DNA from: Edaphochlamys debaryana
Lineage: Eukaryota > Chlorophyta > Chlorophyceae > Chlamydomonadales
Assembly (NCBI GenBank): GCA_016858145.1
Contig: JAEHOE010000018.1
Coordinates: forward strand, 248,001 to 312,000
Reading direction: 5' to 3'
DNA: 64,000 bases
Positions within the stretch are counted from its first letter, which is position 1. Each line of letters starts with the position of its first letter. Below, one piece after another: positions 23,601 to 34,141 of the stretch. The notes beneath the pieces are model-generated. The model saw nothing but the letters and a program-made list of their open reading frames with translations. It had not been told where the DNA came from and made no database searches. Both the position numbers and the translations under genes were made by a program.

Positions 23601-26600
23601 GGCCCCACCTGAGGTCCTCCGACTCCTCTCGAGCGCCGCGCCCGCCGCCGCCGCCCCGGCCCCAGCTGCGGACGGGTGGGGCATGAGTCATCAGTTCATC
23701 GCCCTCAACTCCCAGCAGCAGAGGTGATTGTCGCCAAGCCAACCGACACCCACGCCGTCCCACGACGTGCCCTCATTCCCGACATCCGTAACAGGCCTCG
23801 CCTGGAACACAGCTGCTCATGCTCTGCGTGCATTTGAGCACACAGAGTGCACCCAGGGCCCCAGCCGACCATCTACCCACCTCTCCGGCACGTTCTTGAG
23901 CGGCTTGTTCTTCACCGCGTGGCGATAGGCGGCGGGGTTGGGCTCACGCGCCTGCGCCCGTCGCTCCTTGTTGGGCGAAAAGTCATCATCGTCGTCCACC
24001 TCGCTTGACTCCTCGCTCGACTCATTGCTGGAGCTCCCCTCCTCGCTGCTCTCCTCCTCCACCGCCGCGGCCGCGCCGCCCCGGCCGCCGCGCGCGGCGC
24101 CGCCGGCGCCGGCGCCCGTCCCCGCGCCGCCGCTGCTGGCTGCGGCGGCGTTCGCGCGCGCCGCGGCGGCGCGGGCGGGCCGGCCGTTGGCGCGGACCGA
24201 GCCGCTGGCGGCGCCGGCGCCGGCGGCGGAGGGACCACGGAAGAACTCGTCTAGCTCCTTCTGGGCCTTGTCCAGAGCCTTTTCGGCCTCGGTGAGACGG
24301 ACCTTGGCGGCGCGTAGGCGCAGGATGTTGACGCCGCTCCCGGACCCGCCGCCGCCAGCGGCGGTGGCGGCGCCGCCGGCGGCCGCCGCGGTGGCGCCGC
24401 GCGTGACGCGGCCGCGGGCGGGGGCGGCGGCGGGCTTGCGGCCGCGCGTCTTGACGGGCGCTGCAGGGAGCACGAGCAGGGGTGCGTTACGGGAGGGAGA
24501 CACGTTGGGGGTACAGCGGCTACCGAACCCAAACCCATACCTCCCACGAACCCATACAGGGAGCACGAACAGGGGTGCGGTTCGTGAGTGAGAGCACCGC
24601 GGTACGGGGCATCCAAAACCCACGACCCCAGCCTCGCGGCCCCCCTCTGCTCACATACAAAGTCGTCTTCGTCGCTGTCCACGCTGTCCGAAGCCTCCGC
24701 CGCGTCATCCTCTAACACCTCCTCCTCCTCCGGGGCTGCCTTTGCCGCCGCCTTGCCTCGCGCCGCGGCGCCCTTGGCGGCGCCCTTGCTCCCTCGGCTG
24801 CCCTTGCTGCCCCCGGCCCCCTCCCCATCCTCGTCGTCAGAATCCACCACCGCGCGCCGCCGCCCGCCCGCGCCGCGGGTCCGCTTGGCGGCGGGTGCGT
24901 CGGCGGCGGGTGCGTCGGCGGCGGCCCCGGCCGCGGCGCTGCCGCCGGCGCGTGGGGAGTCGTCCTCCAGGGCATCCTCGAGCGCTGCCTCGTCGTCGGC
25001 GGCCAGCTCCGGCGCCTGAGGGTGTCATGAGTGCAGGTGCGGGGGGTGTTAGGCAGCGCGGGAGACCCGAAATCATCGGGAATGTCAGGGCGGCGGGTGC
25101 TGAGAAGCCAAGGCCAAGGGTATGGTTGGGCGTAGGTGCGGTCTGAGTGACGGCGGTTGAGGGAAGGACCAACGCCCCATGCGCCCCTCCCGCCCTACGC
25201 GCCTCCCCGTTCCCTCAGTGAGAACGAGCCCCGGCACACCCGCCACCACTCGCCACCCCAACTCGCCTTGCGCTTGCTGCCCGCCCCCGCCACCCCCACG
25301 TCCACCATCACCACGTCCGAGCCGGCGGGGGAGCCGCCGGCGGCAGCGGGCCTGCGGGCAGCACGGGGGGGACGCAGGAGCACTTCGTAAGCTGAGGGCT
25401 GAGGGGGCTTGGGCTTCGGTGGCTGAGCCCAAGCCCGTGCCCGAATCGGAGCAAAGTCACCGTCAGCCGAATGGACCCTCTGCTCATTTATGCCCTGACA
25501 ACACCCCCTCCGGCGGGCGCCCAGGCCCGACCCAGCCGGACCCAGTCCTACGGGTCGTCAAGATCCTTCGCTCCCAACACTGATGGACGCCCCAGGTCGA
25601 CTCTGCCATACGAGCTACACCCCCCAAGTCCTACGGGTCCTTGACAAGACCAGACTCCCTCCTTGCTCCCTCAGCTAGACTGGACTCACTTCGGCGCAGA
25701 CGGGCCCTTGGGCGGCAGCCCCGCCGCGGCCCCCTTGGCCACGGCCCGGCGGCGGCCCCTCCGCGGCGACGCCACCTCGGGCTGACCCGCCTCCGCCGCC
25801 GCCCCCGCCGCCGCCGAGCTGCCAGACGCCGCCCGTGACCCCGACGCCCCCCGCGACCCCGACCCTTGCGGCCGTTGCGATGCGCCGTTGGCGGTTGCCG
25901 GCGGCGGGGCGGTGCCGTACGCGCCGCCACCGACGGCTGCGGCGGCGCCGTCGGTGGCTGCGGCGGCGGAGGTTGGGTTTGTGCCGCCTTCCAGCTTGGC
26001 GACCTCCCGGCGTTGGAACTCCAGTTGCTCCTTGGCGTCGGCCTGGAGTGGGAGTGGAGGGCGGTGGTGGCGGCGGCGGTGGTGCAGAGCAAGCACACAG
26101 GTAGCTGGAGAAGCTTCAACCACCCCGCCGCGCTCCCGAACGCTCCCAGCCCGACCCCTGCCCCCGTGCGCCACCGCCACCCACCACAGCGGCCGCCAGC
26201 CTCGCCGCCTTCTCGTCCCGCGCCGCCTGCACCCTCCGCCGCTCCTCCGCCGCCTCCTCCGCGTCCATGGCCCGCAGGTCCGCCTCCAGCCGCGCCTCGT
26301 CGTCCTCCGCGAGGTCGATCAGCTCGCCGGCCAAGAGGGCGCGGTTGACCTTCTCCTGTGGGGTGGGGAGGAGAGGAAGGGATAGCGGGAAGGATAGGGC
26401 GGGATTGGTGGAGGTGTGGGAGCTTGCGGACGGCCAGGAGCGCGCGGTTCACCTTCTCCTATGGGGTGGGGGTTGACGGGTTGTAGTGTGATGCAGTGGA
26501 AACCAAGGTGTAGGCCGCCTCCTGTGTCCTGTCCCACACCCCCCTCCCCCGAGTTCCCGCGGCCCACTCCTGCTGAACCAGCCTTCCCGCTCCTCTCTAT

Positions 26601-29600
26601 CCACGACTGCACACGTGGGGGCCACCCCCGCACGCACCTTGTAGATCTCGTCAGCGGTCTTCTCCGCCTCCATCACGATCTCATCATCATCATCCGCCAA
26701 CACCACCGCGCTGCCCCCCGCCCGCGCCGCCGACGGCCCCGCCCCCGCACTGGACGGACCCGCGCCGCCGCCGTTGGCTGTGGCGCGGCCGGGCCCCGCC
26801 GGCGGCGCCGACGCCAACGGCTCGCGCTTGACGGCGGCGCCAAAGACGCCGCTGCGGGGCTCGGGCTTGACGGGGGCGGCGGCGGCGCCGCCGCCGCCGG
26901 GCGAGGCCTCGATCACCGCCGTGATCTCCACGTCAGAGTCAGAGTCATCGATGTCGTACGCCGGCGGCTTGGGCGCCGCCGCGGCGGCGTAAGCGCCGCC
27001 GGCGGCGGCGCCACCGCCGGGCGCCACCGCCCTGCCGTACGGGCTGGCCGTGGTCTGCACCGCCGCCGCCGCGGCGGCGCCGCGGCTGGTGCCGGCGGCG
27101 CCCGCGCTGGCGGCGGCGGCGGCTGCCGCCGCCGCTGCCTCGGCTCGCGCTGCCTTGGCCGCCGCCAGCTTGGCCGCCCGCATGTTGAGGTCGGCCTCGT
27201 CGGCGGCGGAGGGCAGCTTGCCCCAGTCCTTGCAGGCGTTGTAGACCTGGTGGGGAAAGGCATGGGAACGTTTTCGTGGTCAAGCTGATGATATGCACTT
27301 ATGTCCGACGGGCTGTGAGCGGGACCGAGAGTGGTGGGAACAGGAACGGCAAGGAGGGCAAACGTATGGCGACGGGGTGTGCATTGAATGTAGAGAATGT
27401 GGTGCACTTATGATGGGCTTAGGGAAGACGAGTCGTGCAGACGGGGTACCAGTTCCTGGGGCAGTGCGATTCCCCGCCCCCCCACACACCTTGAGCTGCA
27501 GGCGGCGCATGGCCCGGCGGCTCATCATCTCCTCGCTCAGCTCCGTGAAGTGGAAGAGCCACTGGGAGATGAAGTTCTGGGAGGGAGCAAAGACACGGCG
27601 ACACACGGCGTCAGCTCGTCAGTTCCGTTCCGTTTGGGGCCCAGAGCAGTACTGCCACAGCCGGGACGCGACGGACCACTCCCACGGCCCGCACCGCAAA
27701 CGCACGCACGCCCATCCCAAGACCGCCGCGTCTGCCGTGCTCCGCAGTCTGCACGCCTTGCGTCCCCCAACCCCACCTCCCCGCCCCGACCCGCCCCGGC
27801 CTCACCTGCAGCACCATCTTGGGCGCTGACACGAAGTCGTCCATCTCGTCGCTCGCCTCCCCCGCGCCCCCCTCCGCGCCCCCGCCGCCGCTGCTGCGCG
27901 CCCGCCCGATGCCCTGCTCCCGCGCGGAGGCCAGGTTGGCCTCGCCTGGGGGGGGGGGATGGGGGGGATAGGGATGGGGGTTGGGGAGGTTGGTTGAGGT
28001 GTTGTGGTTTGGGGAGGTTGGTTTGAAGAGGTTGGTTGAGGGGTTGTGGTTTGGTCCGGGGAGGGAGGCTGTGCCGCAGGCAGATGCCGTATCGTGTAGG
28101 GAGCCAACCCGTGGTGCCAGGCGGAGGGCGGGAGGGGACTGCCGCCACCGCACTACCCAGGGTGCGATGCGGGTGTCGTGGAGGGGGCACGGGGTGGAGG
28201 GGATCCGCTCTACTCGAGCGCTTGCACCCTCTCCCCCCCCCCTTCCCCCCCCTCACCCGTGGACTGCAGGCCGATCACCACGCACATGCCCTCGCGCAGG
28301 GCCTGGTCGGCCAGCTCAGCGCAGCGCTTGACCTGGGGGGGGGAGACGTGAGGGTATGTTAGGAAACGAGGTAACCGCAAGCAAGCGGAAAGCCCGGCGA
28401 GACTCCGAAGGTGTGAGGCGCCAACTGCGCCCGACATGAGGGTGTGTGTGTACAGACGTGCAGTGGGTGGGGTGCGCTGGCTGTGTGTGCGACGGGGCGG
28501 CGCCATGCGTCCCGGGAGCCCACGCACTCCCCTACCGCCTTCCGACACACCAGTTTTCCTTGGCCGCCCTCCAACCTCCCCGGGCTCTTCCGCCCCCCAC
28601 CCCCCCCCCCCCGCGAGCCCCTCCCACCTTGGATGCCATGAGCATCTGGCGGTAGAAGCGCTGGTGCGCGGACCAGAAGAGGCCGCCCTTGATGTCGCGG
28701 CCCTGCCGGTTCTTGGCGCGGGGCAGCGCGCGGAGCACGTTGTACACCAGCGACCACATCAGGCAGGAGCGGTCGTACATGACCCTGAGAGGGGGGGGAT
28801 GGGGGGAATGAGGAGGGGAATGGGGGGGGGGATGGCAGGGAGAGTGGAGGGCAGGGGGGGGGGGGGTAGACGGTGGAGAAGCCGGTCAGAAGGCATCCAA
28901 CCCCTCCACCAGGCTCCGCTCGAGCTTCGAGCTGCGCTGGTCCTACTCCTCCCCCCTTGCCCCGTAGCCCTGTGGTACCCCCCGCCCAATCACCCCTTTC
29001 CCCCCCCCCCCCCTCCCCCCCCTGCCTGAAGATGGGGTCGATCTGCAGCATCTCCATGCGGAACTCGGCCCCCTTGTACGACAGCGTACGGGAGACGTAC
29101 GTGCCCGTGGCCTTGAGGCCCATGCAGAACATCTCCAGCGCGCCCAGTCCCGAGGCCTGAGGGGTGGTGGGGAGGGGGAGGTGTGACCGGGGGGAAGCGA
29201 GGTTTAGGCGCATGCGTGTTGGGAGGGTGGTGGATGAGGCAGCTGTCCGAGACGCCGCAAATACCCTGTTGGCCCCCCCAGCCTTCCCCCTCCCCCCCCT
29301 TGCCTTGAGGATGTCAATCATGTTGCCGATGGAGGGGTAGCCGAACGTGCCCAGCCGCACCTGGGGTGGAAGCCAGGGATGGGGGGGGAAGGGTCAACCA
29401 AGGACCCGGGAGCGAGGGAGGAAAGCGGGCGCAGGTGCCCAGCCCCTGTTGCTTGCTTGCGCTCTACTGGCCTTCGCCCCCCACGCCCCGCCCCCGGCCC
29501 CCCGCCCCCCGCTCCCGCCCCCCGTACACGTACCATGTACCGCAGGTTGTCCGGCTCCGATGCGCCGGTGGCCGAGGAGTAGAGCAGGCGGGCCATGGGC

Positions 29601-32600
29601 AGCTGATCCTGCAGGGCCTCCACGGCCAGACCCGTCTGGGAGGAGTCTGGGGGAGGGGGGGTAGAGGGCGGTTGAGGAGGGGATTGGGGGAGGCTTGGAA
29701 GGGGGAGAGGCGGGTGGGGGGTACTGGGTGGCATGGCATGCCCACATCCCCTACAGCGTCCAACACGCGTGCTCCCGCACATGTCCCAGTCAGTCCAGGG
29801 CCCCTGCCCCTCGACTCCTCCCTTCCGAAGCTGCCGCCGCCCTCTGTCCGTCGAGGCCTGGCCCCCGCCCCTGCCCCTCGACGCTTCCCCCTCGGCCCCC
29901 GCTCACTCCCGGCCGCGTCCAGCAGGTTCTTGGCCTTGTGGCACTCGTCCTAGGGGGGGGGGGGGAAGTGGGGAGCGCGGTTAGGGTAGAGAGGGCTTAG
30001 CCTTTCACTGCCGCGCGCCGCCCCTTCTCGACCGCTGCCTTGCCGCCTTGCCGTCTCCACGTCTTGCTCCCCTCCCCCCCCTCAGGGGCAGCGAAGTGAG
30101 CCATGGTGGGGAAGCATGACTGGCCCCAGCCACGGCGGCGGTGCTGCGCCTCCGCCCGCTCCCGCCCCAGCAGCCGCCCACCTAGATTCCTGGCTGCCCA
30201 AACCGCCCTGGGAGCCTTCCGCACAACCCAAGCCCTGCCCCTCCCCTCCCTCCCCTCCCCTCCCCTCCCCTCCCCTCCCCTCCCCTCCCCTCCCCTCCCC
30301 TCCCCCTCCCCCTCCCCTCCCCTCCCCTCCCCTCCCCTCCCCTCCCCTCCCCTCCCCTCCCCTCCCCTCCCCTCCCCTCCCCTCCCCTCCCCTCCCCTCC
30401 CCTCCCCTCCCCTCCCCTCCCCTCCCCTCCCCTCCCCTCCCCTCCCCTCCCCTCCCTCCCCTCCCCTCCCTCCCCTCCCCTCCCCTCCCCTCCCCCTCCC
30501 CTCTCCCTCCCCTCCCCCTTCCCCCCCCTCACCAGGATGATCAGGCAGTCCCCCCGGCCGTCCGCCCCACCCAGCCACTGCACCAGCTGGTGCAGCCGCG
30601 AGCCGCTGCCGAACAGCCGCCGCACCTCGTCCCGCTTGGCCTCCACGGCGGCTGGGGGGGAGGGAGGAAGGGGGAGGGGGAGGCGTGTGAGGGATGCATC
30701 GAGGGCACCGTGAGGACGCCGTAAGCATGGGCCGCACGTCAGGACTGGCCACGGTCAACCAACCGTGCTCAGGGAGACGCACCATCGGCCCTGCGCGCCA
30801 AACCCCCCCGTGCATCCCCGCCACACATCCCCATCCCCACGCTTTCCCCCCCCCCTCACCCTCCGCCGCCGTGTTGCCGTCCTCCGTGGCGGTGTCGAGC
30901 ACCGCCCACGCGCCGCGCCCGCGGCCCCGCCCGCGCCCGCGGCCGGCGCCCGCGCCGCCGCGCGCGCCGCGGCCCCCGCGCGCCCCCGGCGGCGGCTTGT
31001 ATGATCCCTTGGACACGAGCAGGGAGTAGGTGACGAACAGGACGCCGCCGTCCGGGTAGGCCCGGGACAGGGGGCCCGTGGGCACGTTGTCCTTCTTCTG
31101 TGGGCGGCGAGAGAGGGATGGGGTAGGGGTAGGGGTGGTGAGAGGCGGGGAGTGGGCGAGGGTGCGTGTGAGGGAACGGCCTTCGCCCTGTCCCGCTCCA
31201 AGCTCCCCCCTCCGCGCGGGGCCCTTCCGCGTTGCTGGGGGGTTTCAAAACAGGCCCACGGTCCTGACCGCCCGTGAGGGCTCAAACCCCCTTCCAACTG
31301 CACCCCCTCCCCACCACCACCCAACCCCACTCCCACCCCCGCCTCTACCAACGGCCCATACCACTCCATCCCCTCCCCCCCCAAACCCCCACCCCGCCAC
31401 GCACCGGCGGGTGCACGGGTATGTCTGACCCCAGGTCCTCCAGGTCCCTCCGCGCGTCGTAGCGCAGGTCGTTGGAGGTCGACACCCACAGCACCTTGCG
31501 CCCGCCGGTGGCCCAATACTCCTGGGGTGGGGGGGCGGCGGGGAGGAGCAGGTGGGGGTTGGGGGGGCGAGAAGGAAGCAAAGTTAGGGCAGGGTGCGGC
31601 CAGCTCCGCAGGGTCATGAAGCGGCGCGCAGGAGCAGCGGCCTGCTTGCTTCCTCCCCTCACCACCCCCATCCCCAGCCCCCACGGGCGACGCAATCCCG
31701 CTCAGCTTCAACACCGCCCAACCCCAACCCCCACCTTTTACACCACCGCACACACCCCTCCCCTCGCCCCACCTTGATGATGGCAGCGATCTGGCGGCCC
31801 TTGCCCACGCCCGCTCCATCGCCCATGAAGAAACCCGCCCGCGCGCCTGAGGGGGAGGGGGGCACCCGAGCAGGCGCATGACATGAGAAGAGGGCGGCAA
31901 GGGCCAGTGCCAAGCGCCCGCCCGACCCCCTTCAATTTCCCGCCCTCCCCGCCTGCCCTCGCCACGCACTGCCTTCCTGTCCATTTACTACCGCATCCTT
32001 CGCTGTCAGCGGGACAAACCCTCCGCCCTCCTCCCGTCCCGCCTGTCACGTCCGCCTTCCTCCCGCCCCGTGCATCCCCTCTCCTGCCCGCCCCTCGCCC
32101 TCCATCGGCCCATCCCTCACCCTCTCCTCTGCAACGCCATAGAGGCCCGTACGCCCCCTCGTTGTGCCTCTCCGCCTTTCCGTCCCTTCCCGTCCCTCGC
32201 CCTCGCTCCGTCGGCCCATCGCTCACTCTTGCAGAGGGACGTACTCCCCCTGGTTGAATCTCTCGCCTCCCTCCGCCCCGCCCCGCGGCCCTCCACACAC
32301 CCACCCTCCTCAACCCCTGTCCCCCCCCCTCCCCTTGCAGTCCCCCCCCCTCACGGCCCTGCCTTCACCCCCTCCCTCCTAACCCCCCCCCCCGGCCCCC
32401 CCCCGCCCCACCGTCCGGCAGCTGCTGCTGGAAGCGCTGGAAGGCGTACAGCACCGTCTCCAGCTGCGCATTGGACAGGGAGCCGCCGGCCACATTGTCC
32501 TGGGGGGGTTAGGGAAGGGGGGGAAGGGGGTTGAGACGCAGGGGGGAAGGGGGTGGAGAAGGGGGAGGAAAGAGGGCGCGGCAAGGAGAGGAGGGGTTTG

Positions 32601-33515
32601 AACGGCCTGCGGTCTCGAGACAGAAAAAGCGAGCGTTGAGCAAACCGGGAGAAACGAGGACGGGGGCAGGCCAGGAAGAGGCCGTGTACGTGTGTGCATG
32701 GGGCGGGGGGACCTCGCTCACCTGCAGGTGGTGTTGGTAGGTGATGTCGGGGGGCGCCACGGAGGCGAGCGAGGCGGTCTCCACAATGGGGTCGGGGTGG
32801 GGCAGGCCCTCGGTCACCTTGGCGGGGCTGGGGGGCGAGGGGGGGGACAGACGGAGGGCAGAAGAGCGTGGGAAAGGGAGGAGGAGGAGGGGGGGTTGGC
32901 TGCCCCTGCTGCGACGTTGGGGGCCGTGACCCAGGGGCAGGTCGTGTCGCGCGAGCTCGCCGCGTCCAGCCGGCCCCGCCCCGACCCACGTGTATTGCTC
33001 GTAGATGTCCTCCGCAGCGCCCTGGGTGGCAATAGTGGGGGACGCGCGGGGAAAGGGGACGGGGCTGAGCGTGGGGCTGGGCGAGGGACACGCAAGCCCC
33101 AGGTCAAGGCAGGGGTTTGTGGGCAGTTGCCCTGCCGAGGCAGCGGCCTGCGCTGGGACCGCCCGAGCCCCATCCCCACCAGTTCGTCCTCGGCTTCAGC
33201 AGCGTCCTGAGCGTCCTCCGCTTGCTGCTGCTCCTGCAGCTCGCGAACTCGCTCCTGCTGACGGCGAGCGGCATCCAAAGCAGCATTTTGGCGCTGCTGA
33301 AGGTACTGCTGCGCGGTTTGCTGCTGCTGCGCCTGGAAGATTGGCCCGTTCAGGTCAAGCACCGGGCCACCGGCTGCACCCGCTATCGGGACCCCACGCC
33401 TGTGGACGAGGTCATTCAACGCGAGTTTCTCCGCTCTGGAGCGGCCAAGGCCCGCGGCCAGGTATTGGTTACGTAGCTCCGCAAACAGGCGGTCGTCAGA
33501 TTGCCCACGGCTCAT
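17667..33515 (-). CDS. SBNO: Strawberry notch / FORGETTER1-type helicase-like transcriptional regulator
   Basis: Exons in transcript order: 33180-33515, 32990-33021, 32722-32827, 32412-32499, 31773-31846, 31405-31521, 30860-31097, 30533-30651, 29907-29949, 29534-29646, 29304-29360, 29026-29156, 28628-28784, 28257-28332, 27806-27945, 27490-27576, 26638-27246, 26185-26355, 25690-26042, 25267-25351, 24655-25015, 23881-24460, 23609-23665, 22973-23327, 22459-22566, 22049-22191, 21790-21850, 21457-21548, 21104-21214, 20691-20912, 20346-20448, 20128-20178, 19853-19975, 19511-19615, 19141-19278, 18860-18922, 18358-18493, 17667-17857; 2,043 residues. Lobe 1 shows Walker [11 protein letters not shown] (196-205), [10 protein letters not shown] (371-380), SSATGASEP and FWSAHQRF. 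Lobe 2 shows [23 protein letters not shown] and [19 protein letters not shown]. The SBNO C-terminal domain follows. The family regulates chromatin and transcription; the Arabidopsis member supports heat-stress memory. Between the lobes sits a low-complexity insert (about 639-1495) with VKPEP, VKREP and acidic SUMO-binding-like stretches. I see no PHD finger. Introns after exons 11, 12 and 20 use GC donors. Confidence 0.92.
22745..22985. repeat. Intronic tandem duplication of an exon 3' end (SBNO exon 24 donor region)
   Basis: The stretch 22953-22985, which spans the exon-24 splice donor, recurs with a few changes at 22901-22932. Part of the intervening sequence also recurs near 22745-22770. 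The copy reproduces the end of the exon and the start of the intron, giving a decoy donor inside the intron. Confidence 0.6.
24461..24583. repeat. Intronic tandem duplication next to a splice acceptor (SBNO exon 22)
   Basis: The roughly 29-base block at 24461-24489, just upstream of the exon-22 acceptor on the minus strand, recurs at about 24553-24583 with scattered changes. The copy has lost the AG at the equivalent acceptor position. Confidence 0.55.
26329..26470. repeat. Duplicated exon start with decoy acceptor (SBNO exon 18)
   Basis: Plus-strand 26329-26369 contains the first codons of exon 18 (EKVNRALLA) and its acceptor. About 100 bases away, 26430-26470 repeats it with roughly five mismatches, keeping an AG acceptor and coding EKVNRALLA again. 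The offset between the two acceptors is 103 bases, so using the upstream copy would shift the frame. I read it as a non-functional pseudo-exon. Confidence 0.65.
30239..30512 (-). repeat. (GGGGA)n pentanucleotide array in an SBNO intron
   Basis: About 270 bases of almost uninterrupted TCCCC on the plus strand, read as GGGGA in the transcript, fill the intron between SBNO exons 8 and 9. A few units are 4 or 6 bases long. The array is strand-asymmetric and its G-rich strand could form quadruplexes. The apparent Ser/Pro and Gly/Glu-rich open frames here are repeat shadows. Confidence 0.9.
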
Positions 33516-34141
33516 TCTGCCCGGGCAAACCCGGGGATTTCAAGATTTGGGATGTTTATCGGCGTGGTGCCATTTGGTCATGGACTGCGCAGTATATAGA
33601 CTGTATGGGTTGAGCAGGCTAGGAAACGCGTTGTGGGCCCGGTCGCGGGCAAATTCGTTCGGGGTGGCATGACGAGCGTGCTGAGGCGGGAAACGCGCCT
33701 GCTCGGCTGCCTTCGCCGCGTGCAACCTTACGCACCATCTGCCCACGGGCTTGCGGCTGCGGTGCGGTGCGGCGTGCAGTCGGTCGTCGAGAAGTTTAAA
33801 CGAACTCGCGCGGTCCTGGGCGGGCCTCGGTCGGGTCGAGTCGCAAGGCGTGCCCCTACGCTGCCCTTCCCAAGTCCCCTTGTCCTCAGCCCCCACACCT
33901 CCACCGCCCCACGGTTCGGTCTACGCCAGCTGCGTGCATCAGTACCTCGCGCTTACTTTGCCCCACAGAGGTCCCCTTCGCCACCCCAACTCCTTGTTTG
34001 CGCGGCACCGCTTCCGTTACACATGGCCAAGCCATGTGGACCCCAGAGCGCTCTTGACCCCGCTCTCCTGCCCTAGCCCTAGCCCTAGCCGACGAGCTCT
34101 CGCCACCAACCTCCTCCGTCCTCCCCAATGCTATTCCGTCC
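33516..34141 (-). promoter_or_regulatory. Intergenic: phosphate-cyclase 3' UTR and SBNO promoter
   Basis: No supported exon. Both neighbours are on the minus strand, so the right part is the 3' UTR of the cyclase, ending near the TGTAA at 34017-34021, and the left part holds the promoter and 5' UTR of SBNO. I see no repeat and no distinct core-promoter element beyond short AT-rich patches near 33535-33605. Confidence 0.4.
34017..34021 (-). terminator. Poly(A) signal TGTAA, phosphate-cyclase gene
   Basis: Plus-strand TTACA about 120 bases past the stop codon is the first minus-strand TGTAA after the gene. Confidence 0.5.

Noticed and set aside
26430..26470. Extra SBNO coding exon starting EKVNRALLA
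   Set aside because: It duplicates the start of exon 18, and use of its acceptor would shift the frame by one base.
29997..31085. Long Gly/Glu/Arg repeat open frame on the minus strand (and Ser/Pro frames on the plus strand)
   Set aside because: These are translations of the GGGGA intron array fused to the true SBNO exons 7 and 8.
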